Below, piece by piece: positions 6,227-11,576 of a stretch of DNA of 11,576 nt (the first letter of the stretch is position 1; each line of letters begins with the position of its first letter). A model generated the notes under the pieces. It was not told where the DNA came from and searched no databases. It saw only the letters and a program-made list of their open reading frames with translations. The DNA comes from Gammaproteobacteria bacterium (lineage in GTDB: Bacteria > Pseudomonadota > Gammaproteobacteria > Enterobacterales > Kangiellaceae). The translations under genes were made by a program, and so were the position numbers. The stretch covers positions 11,889 through 23,464 of the forward strand of contig NVTT01000049.1 in assembly GCA_002401655.1 (NCBI GenBank), in the 5' to 3' direction.

Positions 6227-6292
6227 TTAGTTTTCAATTCTTTTAAGTTTTGTTCAAATAAACTCGAATTTTAACACATTAATTTGATAAAA

Positions 6293-6320
6293 TTGGATTA
6301 TAAGGAATAGAAGCTATAAT
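6293..6320 (+). promoter_or_regulatory. Sigma70-type promoter for the kinase-sixA-plsC-prmB gene set
   Basis: TTGGAT (6293-6298, four of six consensus) and a perfect TATAAT (6315-6320) are spaced by 16 nt. Transcription would start near 6327, about 25 nt before the GTG start at 6352. The purine-rich ATGGGA (6338-6343) serves as ribosome site. Confidence 0.6.
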
Positions 6321-6351
6321 TCAATTATATTAATTTAATGGGATATTTCAC

Positions 6352-7356
6352 GTGGTAAAAACATTTCAGATTTACGGTATGGGTAATGCGCTAGTTGACT
6401 TCGAGATTGAAACCAGCGTAGAACAGCTCGAAAGTTTAGGTATTGCGAAGGGTGTAATGACTCTTATTGATGATGATTTACAGGATAAACTCTATGAGAA
6501 GTTGGGGAAAAATGCCCATGCACGAGCTTGTGGCGGATCGGCAGCAAACACGATAATAGGCGCTCAATCGCTTGGCTCACGTTGCTTTTATTCTTGTAAA
6601 GTCGCAGAGGACGAAACCGGCCATTTTTATAAGCAGGATCTGTTAGCCTGTGGAGTAGAGAGTAATTTAAGCTATCAAGCATTACAGCCCGGCAAAACTG
6701 GGAAATGTTTAGTGATGATCACTGATGATGCTGACCGTACCATGAATACCTTTTTGGGGATTACTGGCGACATTGATTACTCACAAATTGATGAAAGCGC
6801 CTTATTAAACTCTGAATATTTGTATATTGAAGGTTACTTGGCAGGGTCACCCATAGCGTTAAAAGGGGCGGTTGAGTGTATGGCGTTTGCGAGGAAGAAC
6901 CATGTTAAAACGGCATTTTCTCTATCCGATCCAAACATTGTTAATTTTTGTGGTGATGGATTAGCCGAGATCATAGGTGAAGGTGTTAATCTTCTTTTCT
7001 GTAATGTTGATGAAGCAAAAGCTTATTCAAAACAAGATAATCTGCAAGATGCTATTGTTGTCCTTGATAAATTAGCCGAAACCTTGGTAATAACACTTGG
7101 TAGCGAAGGCTCTTTAATCATTAATAGCAACGAGCAAGTTAAAATAGAAGGTGTTCAAGTCAAAGCTGTTGATACAAATGGTGCGGGTGATCTTTTTGCG
7201 GGCGCTTTTTTGCATGCTCTGGCTAATGGAGCCACCCTTAAAAATGCGGGTGAGCTAGCGAGTTTTGCTTCTGCACAACTTGTCACTCAATTTGGTCCTA
7301 GGCTCTCAGTTGATAATCTTGCCGTTGTGACTAAATTTATGAAAGAGAAAAGTTAA
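6352..7356 (+). CDS. PfkB-family carbohydrate kinase, adenosine-kinase-like
   Basis: This cytosolic ribokinase-fold kinase transfers phosphate from ATP to a sugar or nucleoside hydroxyl. The opening (YGMGNALVDFEIE) and overall pattern match bacterial proteins annotated as adenosine kinase, which would make AMP from adenosine. Visible features are the substrate-side GGSAANT (61-67) and the family signature DTNGAGDLFAGAF (274-286), with Asp280 as catalytic base and the anion hole just before it. LVITLGSEGS (245-254) is the strand and loop that precede the ATP site. The length of 334 is normal. The start is GTG at 6352, because the upstream ATG at 6338 runs into a stop in its own frame and the GTG has a well-spaced purine-rich site. 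It is the first gene of a same-strand set with sixA 50 nt behind. PfkB specificity is hard to read from sequence; a sugar or guanosine/inosine kinase is the alternative. Confidence 0.88.
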   Translation: MVKTFQIYGMGNALVDFEIETSVEQLESLGIAKGVMTLIDDDLQDKLYEKLGKNAHARACGGSAANTIIGAQSLGSRCFYSCKVAEDETGHFYKQDLLACGVESNLSYQALQPGKTGKCLVMITDDADRTMNTFLGITGDIDYSQIDESALLNSEYLYIEGYLAGSPIALKGAVECMAFARKNHVKTAFSLSDPNIVNFCGDGLAEIIGEGVNLLFCNVDEAKAYSKQDNLQDAIVVLDKLAETLVITLGSEGSLIINSNEQVKIEGVQVKAVDTNGAGDLFAGAFLHALANGATLKNAGELASFASAQLVTQFGPRLSVDNLAVVTKFMKEKS

Positions 7357-7406
7357 TCAATAATCGAATTTTATGAAAATGGAAAACTTAAGTTGAGGAA
7401 GTTTTA

Positions 7407-7883
7407 GTGCTTAAAAGTTTGTGGATCATGCGTCATGGTTTGGCTGAGTCTCAGTTTGAGAGCGATTTCTCTCGAGCTTTATCTTCTGTTGGAGCTATAC
7501 AAGCAAAAAATGTAGCCTCTCAAATAAAGCAGGACAGTGACTTACAGCCTATAAATATGTTGGTTAGCCCGTTTGCAAGAACACAATCAACGGCGGAGAT
7601 TGTTCATTCAACATTATCAATGAAACAAGCTTTTGAAACCGAAGAAATGTTAGTTCACTTTGGCGACCATCGAATCTTGGGAGAGTTTTTAAAGAGCTGT
7701 GATTTTGAATATTTAATTTTGATTAGCCATATGCCAATTGTTGCTTACCTTTGTCATTATCTTTGCGATAATATTGAAATGAACGGGTTTGAAACCGCTC
7801 AAGCAGTTCGGTTGGATTTTAATGGCGACAATTCACTTAGAAATGTGAAAGCAATACACACTAAAACTTATTTACCCCAATAA
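7407..7883 (+). CDS. sixA: Phosphohistidine phosphatase SixA
   Basis: This is a small cytosolic histidine-phosphatase-superfamily enzyme. In E. coli it removes phosphate from histidine on the HPt domain of ArcB and on the nitrogen-PTS protein NPr. The RHG motif is at residues 9-11 with His10 as the phospho-acceptor. Arg58 lies in SPFARTQSTAEI, Glu79-Glu80 fall in the acid region, and the second catalytic His108 is in ISHMPIVAYL. The length of 158 fits SixA (161 in E. coli) and is much shorter than phosphoglycerate mutases; the C-terminal half is abbreviated in the usual way. Translation starts at GTG 7407, supported by an excellent Shine-Dalgarno GAGGA (7395-7399) with 7-nt spacing. It is 50 nt after the kinase gene and 39 nt before plsC, so co-transcription is likely. 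No PTS or arc gene is in the window to show its partner. Confidence 0.92.
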   Translation: MLKSLWIMRHGLAESQFESDFSRALSSVGAIQAKNVASQIKQDSDLQPINMLVSPFARTQSTAEIVHSTLSMKQAFETEEMLVHFGDHRILGEFLKSCDFEYLILISHMPIVAYLCHYLCDNIEMNGFETAQAVRLDFNGDNSLRNVKAIHTKTYLPQ

Positions 7884-7922
7884 TAATAATTATAGCTATA
7901 AGTTAGGATAGTAAAAAATTTC

Positions 7923-8711
7923 ATGAATTTACATAATAATAAAATTAAAGTAAGACAATCTGCAGGAAAACTTAGAATTGGCTGGATTGCATTCTTAACC
8001 GGTCTGTATACTTTTGTTAGTAGCATGAAAATTATATTAGGCTCTCTAGTTGTCAAAAACAACCGAAAGCTAATTGATAAGATCATGTTGCAATGGGCTA
8101 AGAATATTTTAGGAACCATCCATCTTACTCTAAAAGTAAGTGGGCAAGAAAAGTTGGAAGTTGAAAAAAATACAGCCGTTATCGTTATGTGTAATCATAG
8201 TAGTCTTTATGATATTCCGGTAGCCATACAAGCGCTAAACACCAGTTTTCGATTTGTTGCAAAAAAGGAAATGTTCAACATTCCTGTTTTAGGTACCGCT
8301 ATAAAATATGCGGAATTTATTTCAATTGATCGAAAAAATCACGAGCAAGCCATAAAAGATTTAGAAAAAGCAAAAGAAAAAATGTTAGATGGAATTACAT
8401 TATGGATGGCACCCGAAGGAACGCGTTCTAAAGATGGTAAATTAGCAAAGTTTAAGAAAGGTGGATTTCATATTGCGTTAGATACCAATGCAACAATAAT
8501 ACCTATAGTGATAAAAGATATACACAAAGTGCAAGCTGGAGATCAAATGAAAATTTTCTTAGGTCAAACGATTGATGTTGAAATCTGTAAGCCTATAGAC
8601 AGCAAAAATTATTCACACGACACTCGAATACAACTGATCGAAGACGTTAGAAATAGCATGCTTTCGGTTCTTAATCGAAAATTGAAAGTTAAAAAATTAA
8701 AAACGGATTAG
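7923..8711 (+). CDS. plsC: 1-acyl-sn-glycerol-3-phosphate acyltransferase (PlsC family)
   Basis: This enzyme acylates lysophosphatidic acid to phosphatidic acid at the inner face of the cytoplasmic membrane, the second acylation of phospholipid synthesis. Motif I is NHSSLYDIP, with the catalytic His92 and Asp97 in HX4D spacing. FVAKKEMFNIPVLG (111-124) is motif II, APEGTRS (163-169) is motif III and IIPIVI (192-197) is motif IV. A hydrophobic N-terminal stretch (about 19-44) would anchor it to the membrane. The C-terminus is strongly basic (NRKLKVKKLK). The length of 262 is slightly above E. coli PlsC (245). The ribosome site is weak (AGGA 14 nt upstream). It lies 39 nt after sixA and 10 nt before prmB. 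Some PlsC paralogues have other acyl acceptors, and a second copy elsewhere in the genome cannot be excluded. Confidence 0.9.
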   Translation: MNLHNNKIKVRQSAGKLRIGWIAFLTGLYTFVSSMKIILGSLVVKNNRKLIDKIMLQWAKNILGTIHLTLKVSGQEKLEVEKNTAVIVMCNHSSLYDIPVAIQALNTSFRFVAKKEMFNIPVLGTAIKYAEFISIDRKNHEQAIKDLEKAKEKMLDGITLWMAPEGTRSKDGKLAKFKKGGFHIALDTNATIIPIVIKDIHKVQAGDQMKIFLGQTIDVEICKPIDSKNYSHDTRIQLIEDVRNSMLSVLNRKLKVKKLKTD

Positions 8712-8721
8712 AAAATAACTA

Positions 8722-9651
8722 ATGATGAATTTCAAAAACTTCGTAATGACTGATGCTATTTTGTTAGAAGCACAAAATGATCTAAATACCATATTCGATT
8801 TTATTCGTTGGACGTTTTCTTGTTTTGAAAAGGCGAATTTATTTTATGGACATGGTACTGATAATGCCTATGATGAAGCAACAACACTTATTTTTGACAC
8901 TTTAAGCTTGCCGAATGATACGCCAGATAGTTTGTTAAATTCAAAGCTTGTTACTTCAGAAAAAAAATTGTTGTGTGAAAGAGTGGGTAAGCGAATTAAT
9001 GATAAAACACCAGTCGCCTATTTAACTAATAAATCATTCTTTTGTGGCAGTGAATATTATGTTGATAAGCGTGTGTTGATTCCTCGTTCACCCATTGGAG
9101 AGTTAATTGAAAATCACTTTGAACCCTGGGTTGAATATCAGCAAGTACAAAGTATCTTAGATTTATGTACTGGAAGCGGTTGTATCGCAATTGCCTGTGC
9201 GCAATATTTCCCCGATGCAATTGTTGATGCAGGCGATATTTCAAGTGATTGTATTGATGTTGCTGAGATTAATAGGGAGCGTTTAGACATTGATAATGTA
9301 GCTTTCTATGAATCAGATTTATTTAAAAACATTCCAAAAAAGAAATACGATATTATCGTTTCTAATCCTCCTTATGTAGATGAAGAAGACTTTGATGAGA
9401 TCCCAACTGAATTTTTAGCGGAACCAAAGTTAGGTTTAACATCAGGTAAAGATGGATTGCTTCTGACTAAAGAAATTTTAAAACAAGCTTCTGAATATTT
9501 AAATGACGGCGGAATATTAATTGTTGAAGTGGGTAATAGTGCTATATCATTGGAACAGCAATTTCCCGAAATCCCCTTTACTTGGTTAGAGTTTGAAAGG
9601 GGAGGTTTGGGTGTGTTTTTGTTGACTAAGGAGCAGTTGCTTGCCAGTTAA
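8722..9651 (+). CDS. prmB: 50S ribosomal protein L3 N5-glutamine methyltransferase PrmB
   Basis: This enzyme methylates a glutamine side chain of ribosomal protein L3 using S-adenosylmethionine and supports 50S assembly. It can be told from the paralogue PrmC by its long match to E. coli PrmB: FYGHGTDNAYDEA (41-53), TPVAYLTNKSFFCG (96-109), and a C-terminal PFTWLEFERGG ... GVFLLTKEQL. SAM motif I is LDLCTGSGCIAIA (146-158), and the catalytic NPPY motif is at 215-218 (IVSNPPYVD). The length of 309 equals the family norm. Two adjacent ATG codons (8722 and 8725) compete, with no strong Shine-Dalgarno; a third, at 8746, is conceivable, so the exact start is open. It is last in the four-gene set and ends 12 nt from the stop of the convergent lipoprotein gene. 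aroC, often its neighbour elsewhere, is absent. Confidence 0.95.
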   Translation: MMNFKNFVMTDAILLEAQNDLNTIFDFIRWTFSCFEKANLFYGHGTDNAYDEATTLIFDTLSLPNDTPDSLLNSKLVTSEKKLLCERVGKRINDKTPVAYLTNKSFFCGSEYYVDKRVLIPRSPIGELIENHFEPWVEYQQVQSILDLCTGSGCIAIACAQYFPDAIVDAGDISSDCIDVAEINRERLDIDNVAFYESDLFKNIPKKKYDIIVSNPPYVDEEDFDEIPTEFLAEPKLGLTSGKDGLLLTKEILKQASEYLNDGGILIVEVGNSAISLEQQFPEIPFTWLEFERGGLGVFLLTKEQLLAS

Positions 9652-9663
9652 ATTTAATTCAAA

Positions 9664-11349
9664 TTAATTCAATTCGTATATACGAACTTGATTCGGTTCA
9701 CTGACAAAAACTAGTTCACCGTTTGGGCCAATAGTTACACCTTCGAATTGACCTGCTCCGGATACAACTAATTCAGAAATGATTGCGCCGGTTTCAGGAT
9801 TAACTTGTAATACATTAACACCGGTTTTATTCCGTTCACTTAGGAAAATCAAATGATCAGTCCTAGGATCATAAACAAGACCCGCTAGATCTCGCAATCT
9901 ATCGCCAAAAACATCATCTGCATTAAATGGTTGCGTTACATCTAAACTACCATCTTCGAATGATAATGTTACTAAAGGATCGGGATCGGGCATGTCGAAT
10001 TGAAAAATCTTTTTACTAGTAGAAGAACTTGCGCCTGTATTATCGCCTTCTTGAACTGCGTAGACTCGAACAAGTTGGGAACCAGTTGCTTTTCTAGTCG
10101 CAACGCCTTCAAGTCCTTTGTTACCAGTTGGCTGTTGGGCAACTCTATATCGTTGAGAGACTGACTCACTACCATTTACGGTTGTTGAAAATTCATCGAT
10201 TGTAACTTTGTATGCAAAATTATTTTCTGCAACAACTAAAACTTCATTGCCCTCAACCCAGCTTAGTCCCTCTGTATCTTGAGCGATGCTAGAAATATTT
10301 ATTTGGCCTAAATAATTAAAATTTTCGTTATATCGATAAATAGTAGCAGCACCATTTTTGACGATTAAATATTGTCCTATTCCTGGATGCCAAGTTATAC
10401 CGGATGCGTCAGAACCAATTGAACTTATTGTTATGACACTACCAGATGCAGAATAATTTTCTATCAGAACACTTGTTTGACCAACCGCTGTAAAAGTGGC
10501 GGTAACCATTCGTGCTATATCGAGCGTCACCACACAAGCTCCATTACTTGTACATGCTCCAGACCAGCTATCTAACATGAAACCACTATCCGGATTGGCG
10601 CTTAAAGTTACAACGGTATTGTCGTCGTAGTCTTCCACACAATCGACACCACAATTAATGCCCACAGGATCGGATGTAACATTTCCAGAACCAACCACCG
10701 TGACGGTTAATGTATTTTGGTTAGTTCCTGAATCGGCAACAAAAGTTGCAGTGACCGATCTATCCACGCTCATATCAAAAATGCATTCTCCTGTTCCGCT
10801 ACAAGCACCAGACCATCCATCAAAGGTAAAACCAACATCAGATATAGCAGTTAAACTCACTTCAGTAGCCGAATCATAGGTTTCACTACAGTCTGACTCG
10901 CAGTCTATACCTGCGGGATCTGAAGTAACACTACCTGAGCCAGTAACGGTAACCGTTAAGTCATTTTCGGAAGGCGTAGCATCAACAATAAATTCAGCCG
11001 TTACTGAACGATCAATACTCATATCAAACGTACACGCACCCATTCCCGTACATGCACCAGTCCAACCATTAAATGTAGAGCCTGCTTGTGCTGTTTGTTG
11101 CAAGGTAACCGATGTTGACTCTACATAACTTTCTGAACAATCACTGCCACAAGAAATCCCTGCAGGAGTAGAGCTTATTTGCCCAGAGCCTGCTCCGGTA
11201 AGGGAGACAGTCAAATTATGATTTTGACTTGTTGCTGGAGGTATCACTGTTGGAGTACTTCCTCCACCACCGCCACAAGCTGAAAGTGCAATGAATAAAC
11301 TAAAAGCTAATAATTTACGCGTTAAATTAAAATTAGGGGAATAATACAT
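9664..11349 (-). CDS. Lipoprotein with three Cys-paired InlB-like repeats and an SdiA-regulated (YjiK-like) domain
   Basis: This is probably a surface or periplasmic lipoprotein. The signal peptide ends in LSAC with the lipidated Cys25, followed by five glycines and a Ser/Thr/Pro-rich spacer. Residues about 44-122, 129-204 and 212-288 are three divergent InlB B-type beta repeats (GSGxVTSDPxGIxC ... FDGWSGAC ... RSVTATF). Each has four cysteines at identical spacing. Residues about 293-561 resemble the SdiA-regulated/YjiK family, a beta-propeller-like fold. Recurring blade-like segments are GITWHPGIGQYLIV, TEGLSWVEGNEVLVV, GLEGVAT, LAGLVYDPRTDHLIFLSE and FEGVTIGPNGELVFVSE. The total is 561 residues. 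A role in adhesion or ligand binding is plausible but not shown. The start is the only suitable ATG and its RBS is weak. A sigma-S-type -10 lies about 60 nt upstream. I see no partner gene in the window. Confidence 0.85.
   Translation of the reverse strand: MYYSPNFNLTRKLLAFSLFIALSACGGGGGSTPTVIPPATSQNHNLTVSLTGAGSGQISSTPAGISCGSDCSESYVESTSVTLQQTAQAGSTFNGWTGACTGMGACTFDMSIDRSVTAEFIVDATPSENDLTVTVTGSGSVTSDPAGIDCESDCSETYDSATEVSLTAISDVGFTFDGWSGACSGTGECIFDMSVDRSVTATFVADSGTNQNTLTVTVVGSGNVTSDPVGINCGVDCVEDYDDNTVVTLSANPDSGFMLDSWSGACTSNGACVVTLDIARMVTATFTAVGQTSVLIENYSASGSVITISSIGSDASGITWHPGIGQYLIVKNGAATIYRYNENFNYLGQINISSIAQDTEGLSWVEGNEVLVVAENNFAYKVTIDEFSTTVNGSESVSQRYRVAQQPTGNKGLEGVATRKATGSQLVRVYAVQEGDNTGASSSTSKKIFQFDMPDPDPLVTLSFEDGSLDVTQPFNADDVFGDRLRDLAGLVYDPRTDHLIFLSERNKTGVNVLQVNPETGAIISELVVSGAGQFEGVTIGPNGELVFVSEPNQVRIYELN
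10486..11223 (-). repeat. Three ~83-codon tandem InlB-like repeat units in the lipoprotein gene
   Basis: The protein units are clearly homologous, but the DNA copies have diverged. Each carries the cysteine pattern C-x3-C-x28-C-x5-C (67/71/100/106, 150/154/183/189 and 233/237/266/272). The regularity points to two conserved disulfides per unit and therefore to an exported, oxidising location. Confidence 0.8.
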
Positions 11350-11407
11350 AATAGATATCTACGTCTTGTTGCTATCGTCTAAAGATCTGTTAGCTACTTT
11401 TTATCGT

Positions 11408-11418
11408 TTAAGTATAGA
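11408..11418 (-). promoter_or_regulatory. Sigma-S-type extended -10 element for the lipoprotein gene
   Basis: Read on the minus strand the sequence is TCTATACTTAA, identical to the published sigma-S -10 consensus KCTAYRCTTAA, including the C just before the hexamer TATACT. No good -35 is present at 17 nt (CATTTA), as is common for sigma-S promoters. Transcription would start near 11404, leaving a leader of about 55 nt before the ATG at 11349. Confidence 0.6.
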
Positions 11419-11576
11419 ACAAATGACAGCCTTTAAATGTTAGAAGCTGTAATTTGTAAGAAAACTTCAAAATTGCTTTAATATTACAAAATAATAGTCT
11501 TTCAAGGACTTCTATTCTATGAAATAATTACAAATTAAATTAAATATTATTAATGAAGTCTGATATGTCTAGTTCC

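Noticed and set aside
8722..9651. PrmC/HemK (release-factor methyltransferase) instead of PrmB
   Set aside because: The N-terminal YGHGTDN and C-terminal FTWLEFERGG match PrmB, and the NPPY context fits L3 methyltransferases. prfA is not adjacent.
11419..11552. Search for RNA genes or an ORF in the right-edge AT-rich stretch
   Set aside because: No stable hairpin series, tRNA-like fold or credible ORF was seen.
11553..11576. Start of a plus-strand gene at the right edge (ATG AAG TCT ...)
   Set aside because: Only eight codons are visible, without a Shine-Dalgarno. The frame stays open to the window end, but this proves nothing.

Overview
The window reads as an AT-rich gammaproteobacterial chromosome segment. 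The main reason is the gene order pcm (partial) - yqaA - nlpD - rpoS, the conserved stationary-phase locus of that class. Low GC, a lysine-rich protein style and the particular neighbours suggest a marine or aquatic lineage. A Kangiellaceae/Alteromonadales-type host is a guess, not something the sequence proves.

Layout, left to right. (1) 1-417: the C-terminal two thirds of pcm (protein repair). A ~164 bp imperfect palindrome, a MITE-like repeat, follows directly at 422-585. (2) 662-1246: yqaA, a small DedA/VTT-type membrane protein. (3) 1398-2315: nlpD, a LysM/LytM lipoprotein that should activate an amidase. (4) 2593-3633: rpoS, preceded by a 277-nt gap with a candidate promoter and a strongly foldable leader, and followed by a clear intrinsic terminator. 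RpoS carries an unusual lysine-rich N-terminal tandem repeat. (5) 3634-4040: a 407-bp gene-free gap with the terminator, a 52-bp tandem repeat, hairpin-bearing repeat sequence and a perfect 12-bp inverted repeat against the next start codon. (6) 4041-5252: a DUF3391/HD-GYP cyclic-di-GMP phosphodiesterase. (7) 5253-5371: palindromic repeat sequence between convergent genes. (8) 5372-6226, minus strand: a double-length 6-pyruvoyl-tetrahydropterin-synthase/QueD-family protein whose key residues are divided between its two halves. (9) 6352-9651, plus strand: a compact set of four genes, PfkB-type (adenosine-kinase-like) sugar kinase, sixA, a PlsC-type acyltransferase and prmB. It has a good sigma70-like promoter in front. 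(10) 9664-11349, minus strand: a lipoprotein with three Cys-paired InlB-like repeats and an SdiA-regulated (YjiK-like) propeller domain. A sequence identical to the sigma-S -10 consensus lies upstream of it.

How the parts fit together: the left half is a stationary-phase/cell-envelope module (protein repair, division-site peptidoglycan hydrolysis control, sigma-S), followed by a c-di-GMP enzyme that could link to lifestyle switching. The right half is mostly housekeeping: nucleoside salvage, phosphohistidine signalling, phospholipid synthesis and ribosomal protein L3 methylation. The most interesting signals are regulatory or structural: the rpoS leader fold, the RpoS N-terminal repeat, the split-site pterin enzyme, the sigma-S-like promoter on the lipoprotein gene and several intergenic repeats. 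I see no phage genes, transposase, CRISPR array, tRNA or rRNA, and no clearly new multi-gene system.
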